Shown: positions 11,628 to 21,872, numbered from the stretch's first letter. The stretch: 64,000 nucleotides of DNA from Reticulitermes speratus (GCA_021186555.1 JAJKFL010000006.1:3023715-3087714); one strand, 5' to 3'. Notes: generated by a model from the letters alone, not told the origin. Translations and numbers: made by a program.

Positions 11628-12303
11628 ATCCTTTAAAGTACAATTGGTACAATATGTACAACGAGTTGTGACATGAAAATTTTACGTTCTGCCCACACAG
11701 TGTATTTATGTGTTTTGTTTGGATCTCAGAACAAACAGCGATTATTTCACTGTACAGCATTAACTGACTGGTTTGTATAACTGAGACGGAGTGTGTTTAC
11801 TGCGCGGTACGGACTGTATTTATGTGTTTTGTGTGGATCTCAGAACAAACAGCGATTATTTCGCTGTACAACATTAACTGACTGGTTTGTATAACTGAGA
11901 TGGAGTGTGTTTACTGCGCGGTACGGACTGTATTTATGTGTTTTGTGTGGATCTCAGAACAAACAGCGATTATTTCACTGTACAGCATTAACTGACTGGT
12001 TTGTATAACTGAGACGGAGTGTGTTTACTGCGCGGTACGGACTGTATTTATGTGTTTTGTGTGGATCTCAGAACAAACAGCGATTATTTAACTGTACAGC
12101 ATTAACTGGTTTGTGTAACTGAGACGGAGTGTGTTTACTGCGCGGTACGGACTGAGTATTTAACTAACCCTTTAAACCCAGTGGTTACTATATGTACCAC
12201 CACGTTTAACATTCAACAATTCTACGTTGTGTCCACACAGTGTATTTATGTGTTTTGTGTGGACCTCAGAACAAACAGCGATTATTTCACTATACAGCGT
12301 TAC
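11628..12303 (+). repeat. 114-bp satellite, block 1
   Basis: A degenerate leader (11628-11690) is followed by about four tandem 114-bp units starting at 11701, 11815, 11929 and 12043. Each contains GATCTCAGAACAAACAGCGA and TTACTGCGCGGTACGGACTG. A second, better preserved leader (cccagtggttactatatg, 12179 onward) and a partial unit follow. One unit has a small deletion (tgactggt lost). Same family as the blocks at 38446, 54732, 56085, 59308 and 63396. Confidence 0.93.
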
Positions 12304-12364
12304 CATGTGAATATTTATACAGACGAATGAGCGGAATATTTAAACATAATTCACGTTAATTTGC

Positions 12365-12565
12365 GTTAGGCCGTTAGTCGCCGGCATCTCGCTGCCGATA
12401 AATGGTTTCGATCCCGCACTACTAAGTGTGAGATTCGTAGAGGACAAAGTGTCACTGTAACAGGCCTTTCTTTGAGTCCTTCTGTATTCCGCTGTCAGGG
12501 TCGTTCCAACAATGTTCCATATTCGTCTACGTCTTCATAGTATTCTTATCAGAAGGACAAGCGGG
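12365..12565 (+). mobile_element. SINE group D, near full length
   Basis: A tRNA-like head (gttagtcgccggcatctcgc, then ggtttcgatcccgc) is followed by gaggacaaagtgtcactg, a ttccaacaatgttcc motif and the 3' words agaaggacaagcgggc. Plus-strand counterpart of the copies at 29290-29672 and 31905-32127. Confidence 0.75.
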
Positions 12566-12821
12566 CGAGGGAACGTAAAACAAAGCAATGCCCTTTCAGA
12601 TATCAGGGAGCGCTGGGCAGAGAAGTACTGACAGTTACATGCATGAAAGGACTGATCCCCAGTCCAATGTCACTTGCGGTGCATATTTGTACTGTTTCCG
12701 TTTAACAGCAGTGTTACATCCTCATTCGGAATCTTCTATAACTACTTCACGCTTCAATTCTTAATTTCATATCATTGCACCTTTAAAGTTCAGCTGTTAT
12801 ATATATATATATACATATTGT

Positions 12822-13380
12822 ATATAGAGATCAGAAGACTCTTTTCACCAGCAAACTGGACTTAAATTTAAGGAAGAAACTAGTAAAGTGCTACATTTGG
12901 AGCGTAGCTTTGTGTGGTGCTGAAACGTGGACACTTGGGAAAGTGGATCGGAAGTATCTGGAGAGTTTTGATATGTGGTGCTGGAGAAGAATGGAGAAGA
13001 TCAGTTGGACCGATCGTGTGAGAAATGAAGAAGTATTACATAGAGTGAAGGAGGAGAGGAATATCGTACATACAATAAAAAGAAGAAAGGCTAAATGGAT
13101 TGGTCACATCTTGCGTAGAAACTGCCTTCTGAAACACGTGATTGAAGGAAAGTTAGAAGGAAGGATAGAAATGACGGGACGACGAGGGAGAAGACGTAAG
13201 CAGCTACTGGATGACCTTAAGGAAAAGAAAAGATACTGGAAATTGAAAGCACTAGATCGCACCGTGTGGAGAACTCGCTTTGGAAGAGGACTACGGACAC
13301 CTGTCGTAAGACAGACTGCAGAATGAAGAGGCTACGGACCTGTCGTAAGACAGACTTCAGAATGAATGAATATAGAGATC
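12822..13380 (+). mobile_element. RTE-like LINE, 5'-truncated copy 1 with TSD
   Basis: The insert spans 12833-13369 and is bracketed by an 11-bp direct repeat, atatagagatc, at 12822-12832 and 13370-13380. It holds the last ~163 codons of a reverse-transcriptase ORF. At the 3' end are two copies of a 39-bp motif (about 13285-13369), the second beginning gaggctacggacctgtcg. There is no poly(A). The same motif is amplified about 69 times in copy 2 at 49434-52580. Confidence 0.93.
12835..13326 (+). pseudogene. C-terminal fragment of RTE-like LINE endonuclease/reverse transcriptase ORF
   Basis: Open for 163 codons to a TGA at 13324-13326, with no start codon of its own: the frame is already open at the 5' truncation point (KTLFTSKLDLNLRKKL), and the TTG at 12910 is only an internal codon. 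Recognisable blocks in order are AETWTLGKVDRKYLESFDMW, then WRRMEKISWTDRVRNEEVLH, KWIGHILRRNCLLKHVIEGK and RRGRRRKQLLDDLKE. This is the region after the polymerase domain of insect non-LTR retrotransposon proteins that are often annotated as craniofacial development protein 2-like. The catalytic RT motif and endonuclease are absent, so it cannot act on its own. The frame is intact, which suggests a recent insertion. Clade assignment to RTE is from memory of the family. Confidence 0.88.
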
Positions 13381-14390
13381 CTAAAAAGAACAACAACCAT
13401 ACTCCTAGCCAAAAACAGACATTCCTAGTGTTTACCTGCAAATGTTTTGATATTTTAACTGTAGAAACAAGTAACCAAAACAAACTTTCATTACATGCTT
13501 ATTTGGTATTTCGTCACGATCCGCCACTGATGACGTATATCCTGAGGTTGACAAGTTTTGTGACCCGTGCTGCCACCACAGATGTATGAGGCAGAATGAC
13601 TGAAGTTATATCCTCTGCCTCTCTCTCTGATACGTAGCAATGACTGGATGCCAGATATGTTTAAAATTAATGAATGTACCCCTGTATAACCCCAGTCCTT
13701 ATCATACACACCCCTATGGCCTTAGGGGTAATACTGCATATGACGTAGGGGAAGTGCGATTTAGTAGTTAATCCAAATTGAATGTACCGACACTACTTGA
13801 CACTAATATGCAATACCATTACTGCAAGACATAACTGTGACGTCAACTGACATGTAATGTAATAAGAGTGGCCGGTCCATCAGGACACGAACTCATGACC
13901 TTTGGATGACCGTCCATTGTGTAAAGTTAAACATACTGAGTCAGTTAAGACGGATTCATATGTGACTTTGTTTTATAATCTAACTTAAAGTCTTTGTCAC
14001 GTTGTCATCTTAAAATTATAATAAAAATGCTAAGCCCGTTGAAACTTCAACTGGAATATGTCAAAGTTCACACCTCTGCCTGTGATTTTCACGTGTAACC
14101 TTCCTGTGACCCACTTCTAAACAGAAAGCACATTATAGCCCCTTAAGTACACTATACAATCAAAAATGTACTGAATAAGCATGACACGAAATTTGGAAAA
14201 ATCCTTGAAAAAACAACTTGATGCAATATTAAGCGGCGCTACTATGCAGAGATAACCTGCATTATCGACCCAAACATAGGTACTCCTCGGCTGCTTAACT
14301 GTTCCCAGAAGTCACTGCCATCTAGCTGACGTATCGGTAACTATGACTTACTACAGTTAGAACGAACAGGAAAAGAATTCATCTCTTATG
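13381..14390. other. No gene seen
   Basis: Unique-looking sequence. A B-box-like word, read on the minus strand at 13870-13910 (ggtcatgagttcgtgtcc), may be a decayed SINE head; too weak to call. Confidence 0.4.
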
Positions 14391-14398
14391 CTTGCACA

Positions 14399-14475
14399 AA
14401 CACACACACACATACACACACTCACACACACACACTCACACATATTATATATATATATATACATATATGTATAAC
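14399..14475 (+). repeat. (CA)n / (TA)n microsatellite
   Basis: Alternating ca repeats with single substitutions, followed by a (ta)n tract and tacatatatgta. Confidence 0.9.
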
Positions 14476-14724
14476 ATTAACTTTAGGTCTACTCACGTGA
14501 ATGCACATTTCTTGAAAGTAATGCACTATATTATTTCAAATATTTTTTATAGTTCTGTAATCATTCAAGCTGTTCTTTTAAGCAGCATTTGAGGCAGTCA
14601 GTAGGTTTATAAAGCTCACAGGCTTCTGGGCTATAACGCTGCTACTGTGTTAGAGAGACAGCAAAGTGTAGAAGAAACAAGATGTGTCCTTTTTCAGTTT
14701 CGAAGATATCGTAAAAAATTAAGC

Positions 14725-14790
14725 AGAAAAGTCATTCGAAACGCCGGCATCTATATACCAATCCACACGGCGTCGTATTTGAGAGCGCTA
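14725..14790 (-). repeat. GACGTTTCG hairpin family, partial
   Basis: Contains cgaaacgccggcatct followed by ccaatccacacggcgtcgta, the complement of the usual family order. Confidence 0.5.
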
Positions 14791-14794
14791 TAAT

Positions 14795-15225
14795 CCGTAC
14801 TTAGACCACTGTAATAACCTTGTGTCGATTATTATACTCGCGAAATAGTCTGCCTATTCTTATTTAGTCACTCACACTAAGTCCTATAGGCTGCGAAACT
14901 CAAACTGTTTTCAGCAAAGTCATGTTTCCGGCGCCGTGTGGACAACCGCTGACATATTGCACCGTCGGTAAGCAGAATTTGCACTGAGCCTATGACGTCA
15001 CGCAATTCTGTTCATGAAAATTGCATGAGGTATTATTAGTGCGATGGATGATGGAGGGAATTAGAAATGCGGGGAATGGAGAAAGAGTAAATATTAGTAG
15101 TAATAGAAACTACAGGACTGAGGGAAAAGAGAGGTGCGATAAGTAAAAAAAAAATATGGAAATACAAATGTGATTTATTTATACATCTTCTGTCTGGCAG
15201 CTGTAGTGTCCATTCTGTTTGCCTC
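14795..15225. other. No gene seen
   Basis: Mixed sequence; the 90-codon minus ORF at 15036-15308 runs through a G homopolymer and has no domain. Confidence 0.45.
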
Positions 15226-15229
15226 AGTA

Positions 15230-15525
15230 CGGGGGGGGGGGGGGCTCTGCTATCATTACTGTGATTAAAGCAAAGTGGTACTACCCCCCCACTTTGAAAT
15301 CCTCCCATGTGGATTTAAATTAAATAAAAAATAGGAAGAGGGACAAGAGTTTCCAGCTACTCCAAATTTACTGTCTTTATCCCTTACATATTCAATAACA
15401 ACCTCTCTCTTTATTTCCTTATTTTATTTCTGGTGCTTTCAACAGAAGAATAAAATGATTCCGTAGTTGAAATCAAGGCGGGGGGGGGGGGGGGGGGGGA
15501 GGGGGGGAGGGAGGGGGGGGAGCAG
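15230..15525 (+). repeat. G homopolymer tracts
   Basis: Runs of G at about 15231-15243 and 15480-15520, the second broken by single A bases (ggggagggggggagggaggg). These are places where sequencing and assembly length is unreliable, and where a G-quadruplex could form. Confidence 0.9.
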
Positions 15526-15529
15526 AAGG

Positions 15530-16220
15530 TTGAAAGTTACGCTTTATTAGTTATCATATTTATATGTCACTTCCTTCCAATGATGCTCTTACATTAATTC
15601 TACGAAGAAATTTATGAAACCCCCCCAAAATGGAAAAGAATATTACAAGTCATAGATATTGTAATCCGATTACAATCAGTCTTAAGTTCAAATAAAACAT
15701 CTCTGCGTTTCAAATTTAAGTCTGATGAGACAAATTCTGTACGAAATACGTATAATAAATTCTTCTGTACAGTTCCTACGTAATAAATAATGCCGTGTAC
15801 AAACTTACGTGTTTGTGTATACAGATGTCCCTTTTATCGTGTCTCTGAGAACGACGGCTTTCAACAGTTATCCCGGCGGATTAAGGCTTTCTGTTCATAA
15901 AGCTGCCGCCCTCAGAACCAATATAAATTAACACCCTGTACAATAAATTATTATTCTCCCTACTGTCTACGTGGTGAAACGTATGGTTCGAGCCAGGAGA
16001 TTGTCAGAAAAATCCAGTCTATCAGAATGTTACAATATGACACTGAATTACGGTCTTATACCTCACAGAAAACGCCACGTCTGTTGCTCACATCAAACGT
16101 ACAGCAAAACTACATAACTTTATGATACAATAGTCATCTATAGACAAATTTTAAAGCTCACTCCCAAGTACCTAAGCAATTCTGTAACGGTTCTGATTTC
16201 AGGCCTCTACCGCGGTGTAA
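15530..16220. other. No gene seen
   Basis: AT-rich unique-looking sequence with no repeat or coding signal. Confidence 0.45.
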
Positions 16221-16223
16221 ATG

Positions 16224-16408
16224 AGATCTTTACTCTTCCATGATGTTACGCACCGTAGATTTGTACGTAGTTACGGACGTTTCGGACAACCAATCGGTCC
16301 CATCTTTAAAGGGTCAAGCTTGAAATTGAAGATGTTACCGATAAGTTGTCCCGAAACGCCGGTAATTAACTACAAATCTAGGCCACATAACATGTCAGAA
16401 GAGCATAG
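16224..16408. mobile_element. GACGTTTCG hairpin element, both arms present
   Basis: Left arm: ctcttccatgatgttacgca, gtagatttgtacgtagttac, ggacgtttcggacaacc. Right arm is its complement: gttgtcccgaaacgccggta, ttaactacaaatctaggcc, ataacatgtcagaagagc. Arms are about 65 bp each with a central spacer of about 50 bp containing tcccatctttaaa. A 106-codon plus ORF through it is incidental. Confidence 0.75.
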
Positions 16409-16419
16409 ATCTCAATTCT

Positions 16420-17045
16420 GTGATAAATTCAGAGCGTCGTATCGCGAAACATATTGTGTCGTAATATTTGTTACGCTTATTACACACGGACACATTTCCT
16501 ACATGCAGAGTCCAACAGCTAGAAGCAGAGACAGTGCCTGATGAGTTCTTTGGTTGAGTCCATTAACATGTTCTCTGGACTTGTTTTTCGTCATTGTACG
16601 TCGTAATTTCGGAACAAAGAGCGTATATTGAAAGAAAACAGACAGTACGAGGAAGTCGAGTTGTTTGTTACAGTTTCTGAAAAAATCAGCCCATGTCTCT
16701 GTGAAAAACTGACAGTGTGCTTACAGAATATAGGGGTGTGGGTTCACCGTCGATAACAGACAAGACCTTCAGACTGTCACGTTGACGTAATCACCTAGTA
16801 GAAATAATTTCCCAGAAGTACGATTGTTTTATAGATTACCTTGGTTTCAAAGTACATCCGACTGCTAAAAGGACAGTCAGAGTAAAGCAAATTGCATCAA
16901 GAACACAATCCCTGTGTTAACTAACCATGGCTGATGGGCTTGTTGTTGCGGTGGCCAGATAACAGACATCGAGTTACTGACAGCTAATAGTGGACTAACA
17001 ATGCAAGTACTGACATAACCACACATATGAAAGCAGGTCTGTCAC
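16420..17045. other. No gene seen
   Basis: Unique-looking sequence; nothing recognisable. Confidence 0.45.
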
Positions 17046-17049
17046 GAAG

Positions 17050-17090
17050 TTATTAAAGCTTAGTGGTTACTATATGTACCACCTGCTTCA
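17050..17090 (+). repeat. Solo leader of the 114-bp satellite family
   Basis: Reads ttaaagcttagtggttac, then tatatgtaccacc, almost identical to the leader before the 114-bp arrays, but no 114-bp unit follows. Suggests the leader is an independent repeat or the end of an element. Confidence 0.6.
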
Positions 17091-17094
17091 AAGT

Positions 17095-17575
17095 AGAGAA
17101 TCCTCTACATATTTTAAATATACGGATAAATATGGCGTTTTAAAGCGTTAGACAGATCAATAGAATGTTTCCGCGGTGCTGGAATGTTTCTAATAAATAT
17201 GAAACGCAGTCGGTAAGCAGTTAATAGTTAATTAGCTAGTCAAAAATTTCCGGCATTTTATAGAACCCGTAGGTTCATTACCGTGTTCACAACAGCCCGC
17301 TATTTGATTTAGTCCTGAGCCAGATAAATTCCTTTACACGTCTGAACCCCCAACCTGCTCCTTTACGAGAATTTTAATTTTTATATAACTTTCACCGTGC
17401 ATTTTCAATTCACTTTGTATTAACCAACTAAATGCACAAACATAAACTATTTTATAGTTTTTACTAATATCGCTGCATTCCCCTATAAAGTAGTTACTGA
17501 ATAGTAACTGAAAATACAACGTTGAAAGCTATATAAACAAAATAATAAATTCTCATTCACTGTCAACTATTTAAT
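17095..17575. other. No gene seen
   Basis: Near 17240-17330 there are aaatttccggc, taacccgtaggttcattacc and caacagcccgc words similar to those at 230-310 and 62700-62780, which probably mark one more old dispersed repeat. No coding sequence. Confidence 0.4.
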
Positions 17576-17577
17576 TG

Positions 17578-17645
17578 TTTACAAATTTTCCCCTACATAT
17601 GTTTCGGTCCATACATAGACCATCATCAGGGGGTTCACAAACTAC
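17578..17645 (+). repeat. Fragment related to the foldback element at 35.9-37.6 kb
   Basis: Contains cctacatatgtttcggtcc and tagaccatcatcaggggg, parallel in layout to cctacgcgtttcagctcc and gagccatcatcagggg at 35951-35992 and to gtgtttcgatcctaggatca at 36174. Distant relationship. Confidence 0.45.
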
Positions 17646-17765
17646 ACTTATTTACACCTATAGGTTCAAAAGTCACCATATGCAGTCTGGTTTTATTCAG
17701 TCTTTTGTGTGGGTGTAGTCACTTGTTAAAAACACGTGTTGTAAAGCTAAGTAAAACGTGAAGTA

Positions 17766-18332
17766 TACAGGGCATACACAAAAGAATGGTGCGGTTTCAA
17801 AAGTGAAAAAAAATTTATTTCTCACCTTACACGGGCACAACATACACCGTCAGCGGCGGAAACTGTCCAAGTTTCTCATTTGGTAATTACAATCCTTCAA
17901 TGTGTGCACCCTGGGTCACACGACACACATCCACACGGTAATCAAACTCATCCCAGACCCGATGTAGCATGTCCGCTGTAATGGCCTGCAGTGCATGCGT
18001 TATCCGATCACGAATTTCATGGATGGACGTGGGCAATGGTGGTACATAAACGCTGTCCTTAACGAACCCCAAAGAAAGAAATCACGCTGCACTGTAATCA
18101 CAGATCTGGACACCTCAAAACGGAGCACACAGAAAGCCTTCTCCTGTTGCAACGCCATCTTTGAAACTGGCCCCGCGGCCACGCAGTAAGCATGAGAAGC
18201 GAACTGCTGGTAGCGCATGAGAAACATGGACAGTTGCCGCCGCTGATGGTGTATGTTGTCCCCGTGTAATGTGAGACATACATTTTTTATTTCACTTTTA
18301 AAACCGCACCATTCTTTTGTGTATGCCCTGTA
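17766..18332 (-). mobile_element. Tc1/mariner deletion derivative, 567 bp
   Basis: Inverted repeats of about 31 bp starting CAGGGCATACACAAAAGAAT, each next to TA. On the minus strand it keeps the transposase start and C-terminus but has lost the middle, including most of the catalytic domain. Shares termini with the elements at 9449, 23756 and 26946, and its 5' and 3' untranslated parts with 23756. Confidence 0.93.
17887..18158 (-). pseudogene. Tc1/mariner transposase, internally deleted
   Basis: Begins with an ATG at 18156-18158: MALQQE then KAFCVLRFEVSRSVITVQR, the N-terminal helix-turn-helix start typical of this transposase group. At about 18089 the sequence jumps to DFFLWG, the block just after the third catalytic position, and a one-base shift there moves the frame. 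In the shifted frame the C-terminus continues as KDSVYVPPLPTSIHEIRDRI, then DMLHRVWDEFDYRVDVCRV and THE-end motif GAHIEGL with a stop at 17887-17889. The DNA-binding second helix, linker and first two catalytic aspartates are gone. It cannot be an active enzyme, but intact ends mean it could be moved by an active relative. Confidence 0.85.
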
Positions 18333-18524
18333 TATATAAAACACTATCTATAACTTCTTCACTATAATCTCCCAAGCCTGGGTGATTGAGCGAGGAGCTA
18401 ACATTTCCTCACAGTGAAAATATCAGCACCTTACGAAACCTTACACAGAGACGAATTAATTGAGTAAATTCTAACACGCAGTGCAGGTGTTTACAAACAG
18501 TGACGAGTGTGTGCTGCCCATGCC

Positions 18525-18700
18525 TTGAAATGTATAAGGGAAGTAGAGGTATAGCTCCATTCATTCGTAACCACGCATAGATGGAGGACAGTCGTTAACT
18601 TCACACCCCGGCCACTTTACCCCCATGAAGTAGATTGGGTGGGCCCCAGAGCCGGTCTGGACTTTGGGAGACTTGCTCGTGCCTGGATACTGCAAGTGCC
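18525..18700 (-). mobile_element. SINE group E, 3' part
   Basis: Contains agaggtatagctccattcat, agatggagga, ccggccactttaccccc and gggccccagagccggtctgg, in the same order as 47455-47600. The tRNA-like head is missing. Confidence 0.6.
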
Positions 18701-18704
18701 TACA

Positions 18705-19245
18705 AAATTTTATATTTTCGTCACTGCAAAACTCTGTACACCCCCAAGCACTGACCGAGCTTTTTTTTAACTCTTTGACACTCGTAGTCTACATTGAATG
18801 GTTACTACGTAGTCTGAAAGCTCCGGGTTCAATTTGCGGTTCAGATTTCATCAATACTTATTTAAACGTTTCGTATCTTCTGTCAGCTGCTGCAGTCACT
18901 TAAAGGGACAGAAACTCAGATCACAGCGTCCTTCGCAGTTCCTTCCGCTATACTTTACTGATTGTTAGAGAAGAATGCCGTGATAAATGACGCTGAAAGG
19001 ATGTGATAAAGAAGGCAAACACTGCATAAACTCGGGGTTAAGAAGTAATGTAGGGAAAGATGAAGAATTAATGGGAGAAAGGAAGAAAAAAAAGAAGAGG
19101 GGAAAATTAAAAAATGAAATAAAAGAGATAAAAAGGAGAAATGAAAAAGACGAAGATAGGCGGAAATGCATTCAGCAAAAGAAGAAGTGAAATAGAATGT
19201 ACAAATGAAAATGAAAAGGAACCTCTGAAAGGAAAAGATATAAGA
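18705..19245. other. No gene seen
   Basis: Ends in a purine-rich A/G tract (about 19060-19245) that gives small Lys/Glu-rich ORFs on the plus strand; not a gene. Confidence 0.5.
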
Positions 19246-19249
19246 AAGA

Positions 19250-19633
19250 TATAAGGAATGTGAGAACTTAATGATCTGTACTCATCACCGAAGAATGAGG
19301 TGGGCGGGGCATGTAGCAGGTATGGGTGAGGGGAGAGATGTATACAGGATTTTGGTGGGGAGACCTGAGGGAAGGAACCACTAGGAAGACCCAGGTATAG
19401 ATGGGAGGATAATATTAAAATGGATCTTCAAGAAGTGGGATGGGGGGGACATGGACTGGATTGATATGGCTCAGGATAGGGACAGGTGGCGGGCTGTTGT
19501 GAGTGCGGTAATGAACCTTCGGGTTCCATAAAACGTGGGGAATTTCTTGACTAGCTGACGACCTGTTAGCTTCTCAAGAAGGACTGTGCTACATGGAGTT
19601 AGTTAGTTAGTTAGTTAGTTATAAGGAATGTGA
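19250..19633 (+). mobile_element. LINE family B, 5'-truncated copy with 14-bp TSD
   Basis: The 356-bp insert at 19264-19619 ends in an (AGTT)n tail and is bracketed by tataaggaatgtga at 19250-19263 and 19620-19633. It carries the end of a retrotransposon ORF and its 3' UTR. Reference copy for the fragments at 7005, 7984, 21425, 54085, 58530 and 62820. Confidence 0.93.
19293..19531 (+). pseudogene. LINE family B ORF, C-terminal fragment with frameshifts
   Basis: Reading across frames gives [20 protein letters not shown] and [10 protein letters not shown], then a stop. In another frame [20 protein letters not shown] follows, and in a third [13 protein letters not shown] then [12 protein letters not shown] and the natural TAA at 19529-19531. 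These blocks are a well-known C-terminal signature in insect non-LTR retrotransposon proteins; I do not assign a clade. At least two frameshifts are needed to read through. Only about 80 codons of the parental protein remain, none of them catalytic. Confidence 0.8.
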
Positions 19634-19911
19634 CAAGCATGGAAAATGGTAAATACTTAAGCAAAATAGAACAGGGACAAAAACACAGTCGTCAGCATTT
19701 GAATAAAGTTACGGGCTTTTACTGCCTCCTTCGTCAGGACAGAAGCATGTTCCATACGAAGGCAGACATGAGATTCCGCTGTCACAATAAATGTTTTCAT
19801 AAACTACATTTCCTCACACGACAGCGTGCTGTAGGCTGATGACCAATAATCTGACACAGATAAATATATTGGCTACCAACTCACGTTATTCAATACACTG
19901 TGTGATGTACT

Positions 19912-20487
19912 GGCTGCATAGAGTCTAAGTGGCTGGAATAGACAGACATGGTTGTGGTTGGCTGTATAGAGTCTAAGTGGCTGGAATAGACAGACATGGT
20001 TGTGGTTGGCTGTATAGAGTCTAAGTGGCTGGAATAGACAGACATGGTTGTGGTTGGCTGTATAGAGTCTAAGTGGCTGGAATAGACAGACATGGTTGTG
20101 GTTGGCTGTATAGAGTCTAAGTGGCTGGAATAGACAGACATGGTTGTGGTTGGCTGCATAGAGTCTAAGTGGCTGGAATAGACAGACATGGTTGTGGTTG
20201 GCTGCATAGAGTCTAAGTGGCTGGAATAGACAGACATGGTTGTGGTTGGCTGCATAGAGTCTAAGTGGCTGGAATAGACAGACATGGTTGTGGTTGGCTG
20301 TATAGAGTCTAAGTGGCTGGAATAGACAGACATGGTTGTGGTTGGCTGTATAGAGTCTAAGTGGCTGGAATAGACAGACATGGTTGTGGTTGGCTGTATA
20401 GAGTCTAAGTGGCTGGAATAGACAGACATGGTTGTGGTTGGCTGTATAGAGTCTAAGTGGCTGGAATAGACAGACATGGTTGTGGTT
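19912..20487 (+). repeat. 48-bp satellite, 12 copies
   Basis: Twelve tandem 48-bp units (576 bp) containing GAGTCTAAGTGGCTGGAATA and gacagacatggttgtgg. The only common variant is tgtatag versus tgcatag, with the tgcatag type in the first unit and again in units 6-8. Since 48 is divisible by three and no stop occurs on the minus strand, two minus frames stay open for about 195-216 codons with a 16-residue period; I do not treat these as genes. Confidence 0.97.
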
Positions 20488-20489
20488 TA

Positions 20490-20750
20490 CCGCTGAAGCA
20501 GCGAGTTCTAGCTCTTTGGGCAAGCAAATTGAATTGTTTATTGAATTTTAATAGATCAGATAGTTTACAAACAGAATATGATGTGGGTTATAATGACAAA
20601 TGATTAGATGCCCACATCATGGTTTATGAATTCAATTCTAAGCTACAGGACGTTCGTTTTCAGGTTCACAGACAGTATTCCAAAAAAGGTAGCACTACCT
20701 AATTTATAATGCAGCTTTCATATAACAGTAGACTGAAACTAAATTGTATA
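20490..20750. other. No gene seen
   Basis: Contains an approximate inverted repeat around 20575-20625 (atatgatgtgggttata and gcccacatcatggttta). No ORF. Confidence 0.45.
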
Positions 20751-20756
20751 TTGTTT

Positions 20757-20862
20757 AAAATCTTCTGGGTTGAAGATGGGAGAAACAAGTGATCCCGAAA
20801 CGTCGGTCATGCACCAAAAAATGACGCCGGGTAACAACCTACAAGATTTTAAGTAACATTGC
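20757..20862 (-). mobile_element. GACGTTTCG hairpin family, with terminal inverted repeats
   Basis: Ends aaaatcttctgggttg and caacctacaagatttt pair at 14 of 16 positions. Inside are tcccgaaacgtcggtcat and atgacgccgggtaac, the complement of the usual order, and a shortened left half. Confidence 0.7.
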
Positions 20863-20882
20863 GACCACGGCGGAAGCTTTCA

Positions 20883-20935
20883 GTTACATATATTATACAT
20901 ATATTATACATATATTATACATATAATATATATGT
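20883..20935 (+). repeat. AT-rich 13-bp tandem repeat
   Basis: About four units of catatattata, continuing into a (ta)n tract. Confidence 0.85.
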
Positions 20936-20939
20936 CTGT

Positions 20940-21420
20940 CGCCACACTGAGGACTGCAGTCAGGACGAAATATTCTAAAGGTAACTTAAGAAATGTGGGC
21001 TGATATCTCAAATATATTGGTGGTAAAATATATGGACTAAATGTATCCACAACTTTTAATTGAAACGTTTTGCTTCAATATATATTTTGCGAGTGGCTCT
21101 TCGTAATTATTGTCGGATTTGAAACAAAATAGGAATGAGTTGCCACGGTTATAACATCACACTTCATGACAATATTTACAGTCGGTCTCCGGTTCTTTCA
21201 TACGGATGGACAGACGGACAAAAATGGTGAAGCTGATACTCACATTTTTAAATTATTTTTCTGGAAATTTCCATAATGTGAATTTTCTGATAAACAAACA
21301 GAACATTTTTTCGTGTTTTGTATAACAATATCTTAGTGTCATTTGTTTCAAGACACATGACCTTATGGGGGAATGTAGAGCGCAGAACCGTGATATGTTA
21401 TTAAATAGGGTAAAGATAAA
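20940..21420. other. No gene seen
   Basis: Around 21190-21235 a cggatggacagacggacaaaa word resembles the 3' end of the LINE-type repeat at 46120-46275; too short to call separately. Confidence 0.45.
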
Positions 21421-21424
21421 CTTC

Positions 21425-21530
21425 ATGATTTGGACAACACGCCAGATGACAAATTAATGAGAATGAGATGGGCAGGACGTGTGGCATACATGACAAAGTG
21501 GAGAAAACGTGTACAGGCTTACGATGAGAC
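21425..21530 (+). pseudogene. LINE family B ORF, short fragment
   Basis: Reads KLMRMRWAGRVAYMTKWRKR, then VQAY, aligned to [20 protein letters not shown] of the copy at 19293. About 30 codons, truncated on both sides. Confidence 0.6.
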
Positions 21531-21596
21531 AGAATTTTGTGCAAAATTATGCACAAACCTACATGTCAAGTAACCAGACTTTTTAAATGATCAATA

Positions 21597-21872
21597 CTGT
21601 TAACGTCTTTCTCCTTTGATTTTATGCCCGACGTTTCTTTACACTCACAGAGAAAGAACTAGCTAGCATTTCACATGCTCTATCTCATGGAATATTTTAC
21701 GTGTAGGCTTCCTCAGTCGGACTTACGTCTAGTCAGTTTTAGTAAGAACAAGTTTAATATTTGATATCACTTTATGCACTTCTTCTATACACCTATAACC
21801 CGGTCGACAGCAATCTCTTATCACTCAACACGCGGATACCTCCGTGTCTGCCGGCACCCAAAATAAATCTCA
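21597..21872 (+). repeat. Unassigned dispersed repeat X, copy 1
   Basis: About 275 bp shared in order with 48653-48923: agaaagaactagct, tttcacatgctctatctcat, cgtgtaggcttcctcagtcg, gtcgacagcaatctcttatc and a ccgtgtctgccggcacc block. No ORF, no tRNA-like boxes. Could be an LTR or other terminal segment, which I cannot decide. Confidence 0.75.

Noticed and set aside
12910..13326. Functional host gene similar to craniofacial development protein 2
   Set aside because: That name is often attached to retrotransposon ORFs. Here the fragment has a target-site duplication and a second copy at 52129-52573, and lacks any catalytic domain or start codon.
16221..16541. 106-codon ORF
   Set aside because: Runs through both arms of a hairpin repeat; the translation has no domain.
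19873..20523. 216-codon ORF with a 16-residue repeat (NHNHVCLFQPLRLYTA)
   Set aside because: Twelve perfect 48-bp units with no third-position bias; a second frame is open too.
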